Assembly (NCBI GenBank): GCA_022729775.1
Contig: DZBA01000157.1
Span: 1 to 7,644 of the forward strand
Direction of reading: 5' to 3'
DNA: 7,644 bases
Origin: Anaerolinea thermophila
GTDB taxonomy: Bacteria > Chloroflexota > Anaerolineae > Anaerolineales > Villigracilaceae
A program made the translations under genes and the position numbers. Of the stretch, positions 1 to 4,989 are shown in pieces (positions within the stretch are counted from its first letter, which is position 1; each line of letters begins with the position of its first letter). Below the pieces are notes generated by a model that was not told the DNA's origin, searched no databases, and worked only from the letters and a program-made list of their open reading frames with translations.

Positions 1-72
1 TTGATGTATGACGCCGCATTGTTCGGCAATCTGTTTTTTGGTCAGGTAGTTTCCTGCGGGGATGTATGTCAT
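1..72 (-). CDS. Helix-turn-helix DNA-binding protein, N-terminus only (partial)
   Basis: Only the first 24 codons are in the window; the gene runs off the left edge. The visible protein begins MTYIPAGNYLTKK and continues QIAEQCGVIHQ. The stretch LTKKQIAEQCGV has the look of the first two helices of a small helix-turn-helix domain, as in excisionase-like or other short phage regulators. The start is well supported: an AAGGA ribosome binding site lies six bases upstream of the ATG, and the ATG overlaps the stop of the preceding membrane gene as ATGA, so the two are probably translationally coupled. It is the third gene of the leftward operon and could be its regulator, but with 24 residues the exact family cannot be named. 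Confidence 0.55.
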   Translation of the reverse strand, partial: MTYIPAGNYLTKKQIAEQCGVIHQ

Positions 73-431
73 TGTTCGTCCTTTCGGTTGTGCCATTTTT
101 TGAAGATGAGGAAATAGCCTGCTGTATAAATATCGTCACTGCACGCGCCGAGCCAGCCGACCCAAAAGATGGCGGCGGCAACGTGGAACATGGTTTTATG
201 AACAACCATGCTCCACACCAGCGGCAGGAATAGAAACCCGACAAAGGCAGGCATGAGCAAAATAGCCATGTTCTTTCCGTCAGTTGTACGGCGGTGACGC
301 ATTCGAGACCAGCCATCATCCACGCGCGGATTCAGTCCCCAATACCAGGCGGGGATATAGTGCAGCAACTCGTGCGCCAAGTTGGGCAATAGCCAAATTC
401 TTTTTAGGACATTAAAAAAAGTTTTTCTCAT
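69..431 (-). CDS. Small membrane protein with HELLH zincin-like motif
   Basis: A 120-residue protein read from the ATG at 431 (an in-frame GTG at 452 would add seven residues; neither has a clear ribosome binding site, so the start is uncertain). The sequence shows HELLH at about residues 22-26 in a hydrophobic helix, two hydrophobic segments in the middle (MAILLMPAFVGFLFLPLVW and VAAAIFWVGWLGA), and then CSDDIYTAGYFL before a basic tail. HExxH is the classical zinc-binding, catalytic motif of metallopeptidases. In membrane zincins of the M50 and DUF3267 kind an acidic residue in a later membrane helix supplies the third ligand, and one of the two Asp in SDDIY could do that. This is an inference from motif layout; the protein is shorter than proven proteases and may be inactive. 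It follows the 41-codon membrane gene and overlaps the downstream HTH gene by four bases, so all three are probably one operon. Confidence 0.6.
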   Translation of the reverse strand: MRKTFFNVLKRIWLLPNLAHELLHYIPAWYWGLNPRVDDGWSRMRHRRTTDGKNMAILLMPAFVGFLFLPLVWSMVVHKTMFHVAAAIFWVGWLGACSDDIYTAGYFLIFKKWHNRKDEQ

Positions 432-457
432 GCTACAATTTGAACGAATCACGGCGG

Positions 458-492
458 GATACTCCCCACCGTTTGTGGCGGCAGGGAGTATC
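458..492. terminator. Hairpin with T-tract on the plus side, between two leftward genes
   Basis: GATACTCCC (458-466) is perfectly complementary to GGGAGTATC (484-492); an inner CCAC/GTGG pairing can extend it. On the plus strand the stem is followed by TTTT (493-496), so it resembles a terminator for rightward transcription. On the minus strand, where the flanking genes lie, no T-tract follows. It may block antisense transcription, or act as a processing or attenuation hairpin between the 41-codon gene and the zincin-like gene. Confidence 0.5.
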
Positions 493-502
493 TTTTACGG
501 TC

Positions 503-628
503 TTACTTGATGAACCAAGTTGCAACTTCGATGATTGTCGCTATGATAGTCAGGACTATCATAATGGTCATAAACCAGTCGACAAACTTCTTTTCTTCAT
601 CATCCCGACCGTTGCCGTGATTTTTCAT
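503..628 (-). CDS. 41-residue single-pass membrane protein
   Basis: A short gene of 41 codons with ATG at 626-628 and TAA at 503-505. The start has one of the best ribosome binding sites in the window: GAGGTGAG lies five bases upstream. The protein has a charged, hydrophilic N-terminus (MKNHGNGRDDEEKKFVDW) and then one strongly hydrophobic helix rich in Ile, Met, Val and Thr (residues about 19-33), ending EVATWFIK. This is the layout of a small single-pass inner-membrane protein, with the acidic N-terminus probably cytoplasmic. It is the first gene after the leftward promoter and precedes the zincin-like membrane gene, so the two may act together at the membrane. I do not recognise a family. 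A holin is conceivable by size, but one helix and this gene neighbourhood do not establish it. Confidence 0.65.
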   Translation of the reverse strand: MKNHGNGRDDEEKKFVDWFMTIMIVLTIIATIIEVATWFIK

Positions 629-677
629 TTTTCTCACCTCGCTTTCTGTTTAGGATTTCGACGCCGCCCCCGTCGAT

Positions 678-697
678 AGATATATAATACTATATCT
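678..697. promoter_or_regulatory. Operator-like inverted repeat over the leftward -10
   Basis: AGATATA (678-684) and TATATCT (691-697) form a perfect 7-base inverted repeat with a six-base spacer. It straddles the -10 hexamer of the leftward promoter, where a bound dimeric repressor would block RNA polymerase. The regulator is unknown; the HTH protein at the left edge of the same operon is a candidate. Confidence 0.45.
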
Positions 698-712
698 TGT
701 ATTTATTGTCAA
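684..712 (-). promoter_or_regulatory. Sigma70-like promoter for the leftward membrane operon
   Basis: Read on the minus strand, a consensus TTGACA (707-712) is followed after exactly 17 bases by TATTAT (684-689). Transcription would start near 677 and reach the 41-codon gene about 50 bases later. It is the closest match to the housekeeping consensus in the window, which suggests high expression unless repressed, as might happen in a lysogen. Confidence 0.75.
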
Positions 713-727
713 GGGTGAAAATTAGCA

Positions 728-772
728 TTAAACGTTTTACCAATACCGCAACCGCGCAATGCCTTGTATGAT
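728..772 (+). promoter_or_regulatory. Rightward structural promoter, copy 1 (20-mer plus extended -10)
   Basis: TTAAACGTTTTACCAATACC (728-747), a 17-base gap, then TGTATGAT (765-772). The same 20-mer, gap length and octamer recur at 4832-4876. TGTATGAT reads as an extended -10 (TG then TATGAT). There is no good -35; the 20-mer covers that position instead, as expected if an activator or a phage-specific sigma region binds it. Transcription would begin about 20 bases before the portal ATG. The element also contains the palindrome AAACGTTT. Confidence 0.65.
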
Positions 773-799
773 GGGGAAAACAGGACACAAGGAAAAACC

Positions 800-2209
800 A
801 TGTTTCAAAGAATACTCGCATGGATTCGAGAGGTATTTTCAAAAATGCTAAACCAGTCATCGGTTAAGAGCGCGATGCGCGTGGACGTTGCCATAACGCC
901 GAACATGGCGGAGGCTTTGCAGAAGTGGGCGTTGATTTACGAGAATCGATCGCCCTGGTTGAATTCTGACATTAAGTCGTTGAATTTGGGCGCGGCGATT
1001 GCTGTGGAGGTGGCGCGCGCCGTGACACTGGAAATGGAAGTAAGCCTGAGCGGTTCGCCCCGCGCCGATTTTTTGGCGGCGCAGATGAAACCCGCGCTGG
1101 CGTTCATCCGCTCGGCGACTGAGTACGCGGCGGCAAAGGGCGGGCTGGTCTTCAAGCCGTACATCAGCGGGGGGACGCTGGCAGTGGATTTTGTGCAGGC
1201 TGACCAGTTCTACCCGACGGCGTTTGATTCCAATGGCAACATGACCGCCTGTGTCTTCGCCGACCAGAAGGTCATCGGGTCGGCGTATTACACGCGGATG
1301 GAGTATCACGCGCTGACGGCGGAGGGCTACAAAATTCAGAACCGCGCCTTCAAATCCACGACCCGCGACATGCTGGGGCATGAAGTTCAACTGGCGGAGG
1401 TTTCGCAGTGGGCAGATTTGCAACCCGAAGCGTTGATTCAAAACGTGACGCGCCCGCTGTTTGCCTATTTCAAGATGCCGTTTGCCAACAATATTGACGT
1501 GACTTCGCCTCTGGGCATTTCGTGCTTTTCGCGGGCGGTTGACCTGATTGAGCAGGCGGATAAGATTTGGAGCGAATTGCTGTGGGAGTTCGAGAGCGGT
1601 CACAGGGTTTTATATGCCGACGCGCAGGCGTTTGCCAAAGAGACCACCACAGGCTTGCCCGTGTTGCCCAATAAGCGGCTGTACCGCGCTTTGAACATGG
1701 GGGCGGGGAAAAGCATTGACGCGCCCGCCTTCTTCCACGACTGGACGCCGACCCTGCGCGAGCAGAACATTTTGAGCGGGTTGGATGCGGTCTTGAAGAA
1801 GATCGAATTCAACTGCGGGCTGGCACAGGGAACCATCAGCGACCCCGCCACCGTCGCGCTGACGGCGACCGAGATCAAGATGAGCCGACAACGAACTTAC
1901 GCGACCATCACCGACGCGCAGAAGTCGCTCCAAAACGCGCTGGACGGCTTGCTGTACGCGATGGACGTTTGGGCGACCCTCGGCGACCTTGCGCCACGCG
2001 GAACCTACACGGCAAATTATCACTTCGACGATTCGATTGTGGCAGACCACGACACGCAGTTTAGCCAAGACACGCAAGCAATGGGCTTGGGCGTGATGAG
2101 CAAAATTGAATGGCGGATGCGCCAATACGGGGAAGACGAAGCGACTGCAAAGAAGATGGTGGCAATGGCAGAGGCGGAGAAGTCGGCGGCGGGCGAGTTC
2201 TTTCAGTAA
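800..2209 (+). CDS. Phage portal protein (SPP1 Gp6-like)
   Basis: A 469-residue protein that would form the dodecameric ring at the capsid vertex through which DNA enters and leaves and to which the neck attaches. The ATG at 800 is chosen because AAGGA (789-793) lies six bases upstream; the longer reading from a TTG at 764 would start inside the promoter -10. Recognisable portal features are the helix and strand segment around residues 98-122 (ALAFIRSATEYAAAKGGLVF), the beta-rich wing that follows (VDFVQADQFYPTAFDSNG, about 129-146), and the C-terminal stem region near 350-381 containing TATEIKMSRQRTYATI, a pattern typical of Gp6-type portals. Length fits the family. The next gene follows after nine bases with a ribosome binding site overlapping this stop, so the two are co-translated. 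No terminase gene is found upstream, where it usually lies. Confidence 0.9.
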   Translation: MFQRILAWIREVFSKMLNQSSVKSAMRVDVAITPNMAEALQKWALIYENRSPWLNSDIKSLNLGAAIAVEVARAVTLEMEVSLSGSPRADFLAAQMKPALAFIRSATEYAAAKGGLVFKPYISGGTLAVDFVQADQFYPTAFDSNGNMTACVFADQKVIGSAYYTRMEYHALTAEGYKIQNRAFKSTTRDMLGHEVQLAEVSQWADLQPEALIQNVTRPLFAYFKMPFANNIDVTSPLGISCFSRAVDLIEQADKIWSELLWEFESGHRVLYADAQAFAKETTTGLPVLPNKRLYRALNMGAGKSIDAPAFFHDWTPTLREQNILSGLDAVLKKIEFNCGLAQGTISDPATVALTATEIKMSRQRTYATITDAQKSLQNALDGLLYAMDVWATLGDLAPRGTYTANYHFDDSIVADHDTQFSQDTQAMGLGVMSKIEWRMRQYGEDEATAKKMVAMAEAEKSAAGEFFQ

Positions 2210-2218
2210 GGATAAAGG

Positions 2219-3763
2219 ATGCTGACCGCCGACCAACTCGACGCGCTGACCGATTCCATTTCGGCAATTTATGAGGAGTACCAGCAGAGCGTCATCAACG
2301 ACATTGCCCGCCGTTTGGGGAAGTTGAAATTTGATTCCGCCGCGTGGCAGGTGCAGCGCCTGACCGAAAGCGGGCTGACCTACCAGAACGCCTTGAAGGA
2401 ACTGGCGAAGGTGACGAACAAGAGCGAGAAGGAACTGCGTGAGGTGTTCGAGAAGGCGGGCGTTCAGGCAATGGAGTTCGACGATGCGATTTACAAGGCG
2501 GCAGGGTTGGACCCGCTGCCGCTGAACCTATCTCCTGCAATGGCGCGGGTTTTATCGGCTGGGCTGGCGAAGACCAAAAACGTGATGCGTAACCTGACGC
2601 TGACGACTGCCATGTCTGCGCAACAGTCCTTCATCAGCGCGGCGGATTTGGCGTATATGCAAGTTGCCAATGGCGCGATGAGTTACGACCAGGCGATTCG
2701 GGCGGCGGTGAAGAAACTGGCAAATGAGGGCGTTTCGGTCATCCACTATGCCAGCGGGCGCAAAGACCATTTGGATGTTGCCATGCGGCGCACGGTGTTG
2801 ACGGGCGTATCGCAGACGACAGGGCAGATGCAGATGACGCGCGCGGATGAGATGGGCGTGGATTTGGTGCAGGTGTCGGCTCACATTGGGGCAAGACCGA
2901 GCCATGCGGCATGGCAGGGCAAGATATTCAGTCTGAGCGGGAAACACGCAAAATACCCAGATTTGGCGGCTTCTACGGGCTATGGGACGGCGGGCGGGCT
3001 GATGGGGGCGAACTGCCGACATAGTTTCTATCCCTTCTTCGAGGGCATTTCGGCGAACCATTACAAAGCCGCCGAGTTGAAGCGGTACGCGAATGAAAGC
3101 GTGACCTACAACGGGAAGAAGATGGGCGTGTACGAGGCGACACAAGTTCAGCGCGGAATTGAACGCGACATCCGCCGTTGGAAGCGGGAGGCGGAGGCTC
3201 TTCAAGTTATTGGCGATGACAATAGCGGAGAACTGGCGAAGGTGAAGGAATATCAATCCAAGATGCGGGATTTCATTTCGCAGATGAATAACCAGGGCAA
3301 GCCGTTCAAGTGGAACAGGCAGGGGGTGCGGGAGCAGGTGGTTACAAGTAATCGCCCAAAACTGCAAGATATAAAAAACCTTGCCGCGAATAAAGTTATT
3401 AGTATTGGAAATGCAAACCAAAAAATCGTTTCTCGTTGGAGCGATGACATTGAAGGCAACTTGGAAGTTGTATTGACAGGTAAGCAACGCGCTCATTACA
3501 TTGGAAGGCATAAAGAAATGGGTGAGTTTGAAAAGTTTTTGTTTGATGTTATTGTTGCCCCAGATGAAGTACATAAGAATAAAGCCGATAAAATGATGGC
3601 TATTTTCTACAAACAGCAGGATAAGTATCATTATTTGCGCGTTGCTGTTTTAATGCAAAAAACAAAAGGCGATTTACGCCATTCGATTCTATCTTACCGC
3701 ATAGCGGGATTGGATGAAATTGTATTAGGAAGAAAGCAAGGGAGAATGGTATGGGAAAAATAA
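2219..3763 (+). CDS. Phage minor capsid protein 2 with C-terminal BECR-type RNase toxin domain
   Basis: A 514-residue two-part protein. Residues 1 to about 370 match the Phage_min_cap2 type: a helical N-terminus, then GARPSHAAWQGK (224-235) and GANCRHSFYPFF (Cys266, His268), a hallmark motif pair of that family. Such proteins sit inside the head near the portal and can be ejected with DNA. Residues from about 376 onward are different: TGKQRAHYIGRH (His426, His431), a predicted alpha/beta core, then SYRIAGLDEIVLGRK. This resembles the PBECR (Barnase-EndoU-colicin E5/D-RelE fold) nuclease domains that phages fuse to minor capsid proteins. The underlying DNA changes too: the 60 bases from 3361 hold 20 G+C, against 35 in the 60 bases from 2881. 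I infer a later-acquired toxin tip that could cut RNA in the infected cell. Start: AAGGA (2208-2212) overlaps the portal stop, six bases before the ATG. Catalytic residues are proposed, not proven. Confidence 0.85.
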   Translation: MLTADQLDALTDSISAIYEEYQQSVINDIARRLGKLKFDSAAWQVQRLTESGLTYQNALKELAKVTNKSEKELREVFEKAGVQAMEFDDAIYKAAGLDPLPLNLSPAMARVLSAGLAKTKNVMRNLTLTTAMSAQQSFISAADLAYMQVANGAMSYDQAIRAAVKKLANEGVSVIHYASGRKDHLDVAMRRTVLTGVSQTTGQMQMTRADEMGVDLVQVSAHIGARPSHAAWQGKIFSLSGKHAKYPDLAASTGYGTAGGLMGANCRHSFYPFFEGISANHYKAAELKRYANESVTYNGKKMGVYEATQVQRGIERDIRRWKREAEALQVIGDDNSGELAKVKEYQSKMRDFISQMNNQGKPFKWNRQGVREQVVTSNRPKLQDIKNLAANKVISIGNANQKIVSRWSDDIEGNLEVVLTGKQRAHYIGRHKEMGEFEKFLFDVIVAPDEVHKNKADKMMAIFYKQQDKYHYLRVAVLMQKTKGDLRHSILSYRIAGLDEIVLGRKQGRMVWEK

Positions 3764-3860
3764 AAACTGCGCGGTGGGACTGCCAACTTCCACATTTCTT
3801 TTGCCCGCAAGGGGGCGTAGACGGCAGATTCTCTACTTCGCGCAGTTTACTTCTTTTTTT
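3764..3860 (+). terminator. Long nested inverted repeat with T-tract, possible terminator or structured RNA
   Basis: Directly after the minor capsid stop, AAACTGCGCG (3764-3773) is perfectly complementary to CGCGCAGTTT (3839-3848). Inside lie CTGCC (3780-3784) pairing GGCAG (3823-3827), and CCC GCAA GGG (3804-3813), a short stem with a GNRA-type loop. T7 follows at 3854-3860. The nested order suggests a folded RNA whose outer stem and T-tract could end the first structural transcript; the 65-base interior is unusually long for a simple terminator. A second imperfect hairpin lies at 3898-3906 with 3919-3927. No convincing coding sequence is seen between 3764 and 3986. Confidence 0.45.
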
Positions 3861-3950
3861 GCTCCGTTCACCGTGCGCCACATCGGTATCGCTCAAGGCT
3901 GTGAGGGGCGACTTCTCACCTCAGAGCAATTTGATTTTAGCACACTTGAA

Positions 3951-3980
3951 TTGTGTTTTCAACTGCCGAAGGTTTACAAT
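3951..3980 (+). promoter_or_regulatory. Promoter for the small Cys-rich gene (leaderless)
   Basis: TTGTGT (3951-3956), an 18-base spacer and TACAAT (3975-3980) precede the ATG at 3987 by six bases. A transcript starting the usual distance from the -10 would begin at or next to the ATG, giving a leaderless mRNA; the only GA-rich stretch, GAAGG at 3968-3972, is 14 bases away, too far for a normal ribosome binding site. Confidence 0.5.
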
Positions 3981-3986
3981 TTACCC

Positions 3987-4115
3987 ATGACGAATAACAA
4001 AAATGTCAAACAGAAACCATGCCCCCATCCGCCAGCGCGTAAATTCGCTTGGTGGGCTTACAACTACAAGACAGGAGAAAATGATATTTTCTGTGTCGGT
4101 TGTTGCGAGTGCTGA
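3987..4115 (+). CDS. 42-residue Cys-rich protein, possible zinc-binding
   Basis: A 42-codon reading frame beginning MTNNKNVKQKPCPHPPARKF and ending CVGCCEC. Cys12 and His14 at the front and Cys36, Cys39, Cys40 and Cys42 at the end, separated by an aromatic stretch (FAWWAYNY), form a pattern that could bind a zinc ion as a tiny zinc ribbon. Function is unknown. Support for a real gene: a promoter placed for leaderless transcription, a Cys/His pattern unlikely by chance, and a strong terminator 33 bases after its stop. The in-frame extension upstream to 3774 is arbitrary and crosses the folded non-coding stretch, so the ATG at 3987 is preferred. It lies downstream of the minor capsid toxin domain, where immunity genes are often found, but nothing in the sequence shows that it is one. 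Confidence 0.5.
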   Translation: MTNNKNVKQKPCPHPPARKFAWWAYNYKTGENDIFCVGCCEC

Positions 4116-4147
4116 GGGATGTATTCAAGCGAAACCGACCGAAAACT

Positions 4148-4171
4148 AAAAGACCCTTGCGGGTCTTTTTT
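4148..4171. terminator. Bidirectional rho-independent terminator
   Basis: AAAAGACCC (4148-4156), loop TTGC, then GGGTCTTTT and further T to 4171. The stem is nine base pairs, counting the A-T pairs at its base. On the plus strand it ends the small Cys-rich gene; on the minus strand, where TTTT also follows the stem, it ends hicB, whose stop is three bases away. It serves the two convergent genes. Confidence 0.85.
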
Positions 4172-4173
4172 GT

Positions 4174-4509
4174 TTAAGCGTCCTGCTTGCGGAGTTTGTC
4201 GCTGGCGAGGCGGTTGAGGCTAATGCCTTCTTCCTGAGATTGCAGGACAAGGCGGCGGTGCAATTCGGGGGGAACGCGCACCATGAACCTGCCGCTAAAC
4301 TGCCTGCTGGCGATGGGTTCGGGCGGGGTTTCGCCCTGCGCCAATAGGTCTTTGACAACTTCGGCAACGACCTGCCGAATCCCTTTGAGCGCGGCTTCGG
4401 GGCTTTCGGCGAGCCAGCTCAGGCTATGAAATTCGGCGCACAACCCCACGTATTCGCGGTCTTCCTCCGACCATGTGACGCGGTAGGTGTAATGGTCATT
4501 CTTCAACAT
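4174..4509 (-). CDS. hicB: HicB-family antitoxin with ribbon-helix-helix domain
   Basis: A 111-residue antitoxin from the ATG at 4507-4509, chosen because GGAGG lies nine bases upstream and the protein then starts MLKNDHYTYRVTWSEEDREY, the usual HicB beginning. The N-terminal half (about 1-65) has the degenerate RNase H-like HicB fold: YTYRVTW, then EYVGLCAEFHSLSWLAESPEAAL. The C-terminal segment, from about residue 70, reads SGRFMVRVPPELHRRLVLQS followed by EEGISLNRLASDKL, a typical ribbon-helix-helix DNA-binding domain. HicB proteins neutralise HicA by direct binding and repress their own promoter. The gene overlaps the end of hicA by 14 bases, so the pair is co-translated, toxin first. The inverted repeat at 4766-4781 is its likely operator. 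Confidence 0.88.
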   Translation of the reverse strand: MLKNDHYTYRVTWSEEDREYVGLCAEFHSLSWLAESPEAALKGIRQVVAEVVKDLLAQGETPPEPIASRQFSGRFMVRVPPELHRRLVLQSQEEGISLNRLASDKLRKQDA

Positions 4510-4756
4510 TTCTTTCTGCCTCCAAACGTTCAATTGCGTTCAATACCTGCCTGACCTGGTAGGGTTTTGCCATGCCTTTGTCGTTTTGAATATTGACTCG
4601 CGGGTCGCCGACCCAGGGCGTTTTATAGACCCTGTGACTGCCGCCCGCCTGCCGCGCTTCTCCGAAGTAATAATCGCAGACTTTGCACAGGTCGGCGAAG
4701 CGAATCCCTTTGGGATTTTTCCTCATTTGCGCGAGCGCGTCTTCCATTTTCGGCAT
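4496..4756 (-). CDS. hicA: HicA-family mRNA interferase toxin
   Basis: An 86-residue protein. HicA toxins are small double-stranded-RNA-binding-fold ribonucleases that cut mRNA independently of the ribosome when freed from HicB. The key motif is visible: GGSHRVYKTPW around residues 38-48, with His41 the expected catalytic histidine. The C-terminal part KPYQVRQVLNAIERLE is the usual last helix. The protein is slightly longer than the shortest HicA proteins because of the extra N-terminal segment containing CKVCDYYFGEARQ. The ATG at 4756 lies six bases from the -10 of its promoter and has no ribosome binding site, so the message may be leaderless; an ATG three codons further in is an alternative. 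It is the first gene of a two-gene operon inserted, in reverse orientation, within the phage head genes. Confidence 0.88.
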   Translation of the reverse strand: MPKMEDALAQMRKNPKGIRFADLCKVCDYYFGEARQAGGSHRVYKTPWVGDPRVNIQNDKGMAKPYQVRQVLNAIERLEAERNVEE

Positions 4757-4762
4757 AAATCA

Positions 4763-4790
4763 ATAATACCATTATTGGTATCAAAGTCAA
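4763..4790 (-). promoter_or_regulatory. hicAB promoter
   Basis: On the minus strand TTGACT (4785-4790), 16 bases, then TATTAT (4763-4768). The expected start of transcription falls at or next to the hicA ATG (4756). The promoter is divergent from the second structural promoter, whose 20-mer begins about 40 bases away. Confidence 0.7.
4766..4781. promoter_or_regulatory. Likely HicB operator
   Basis: ATACCA (4766-4771), TTAT, TGGTAT (4776-4781): a perfect six-base inverted repeat lying between and overlapping the -10 and spacer of the hicAB promoter. This is where a ribbon-helix-helix antitoxin dimer would bind for autorepression. Its minus-strand core TACCAATA also occurs in the 20-mer of the two structural promoters. 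Confidence 0.6.
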
Positions 4791-4831
4791 GGACGCCGCG
4801 CCTTATCGCTTCAAAAAATGAAAAAAAGTCC

Positions 4832-4876
4832 TTAAACGTTTTACCAATACCCAAAAACCTTGCAAGTATGTATGAT
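4832..4876 (+). promoter_or_regulatory. Rightward structural promoter, copy 2
   Basis: The 20-mer of 728-747 recurs exactly at 4832-4851, again followed after 17 bases by TGTATGAT (4869-4876). The spacer sequences differ, so the two conserved blocks and their distance appear to be what is kept. Transcription would start near 4883, about 105 bases before the scaffold ATG. The leader contains possible hairpins CCGCC/GGCGG (4894-4898 with 4912-4916) and GCGC GCAA GCGC (4960-4971). Confidence 0.65.
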
Positions 4877-4989
4877 TTGAATAAATCAGTTATCCGCCAA
4901 ACGTCAAAAGCGGCGGGCGTTGCGAGATGCGACCTCGTAGAAAAGCGTAAACGCGAAGCGCGCGCAAGCGCAAAGGAAAAAAGGAAAAC

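Noticed and set aside
440..679. Plus-strand 79-codon frame in the left arm
   Set aside because: It is antisense to the 41-codon membrane gene, which has a much better start, and it crosses the hairpin at 458-492.
764..799. Twelve-residue N-terminal extension of portal from TTG
   Set aside because: It would begin inside the promoter -10 and has no ribosome binding site; the ATG at 800 has AAGGA at good distance.
857..2236. Long minus-strand reading frames antisense to portal
   Set aside because: They mirror a clear portal gene, have Arg and His rich low-complexity translations and no recognisable motifs; typical shadows in GC-rich coding DNA.
2552..3631. 359-codon minus-strand frame across the minor capsid gene
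   Set aside because: Antisense to a gene with strong family motifs; its translation shows no domain and no good ribosome binding site was seen.
3345..3763. Frameshift or contamination explaining the composition change in the minor capsid gene
   Set aside because: The frame stays open and codes for a coherent folded-looking domain, so domain acquisition is a better explanation.
3751..3986. Plus-strand frames running through the folded region before the small Cys-rich gene
   Set aside because: Translations are low-complexity and differ in frame over the same inverted repeat; only the part from the ATG at 3987 has gene-like features.
4586..4867. Plus-strand frame antisense to hicA and its promoter
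   Set aside because: hicA is well supported on the other strand and this frame shows no motif.
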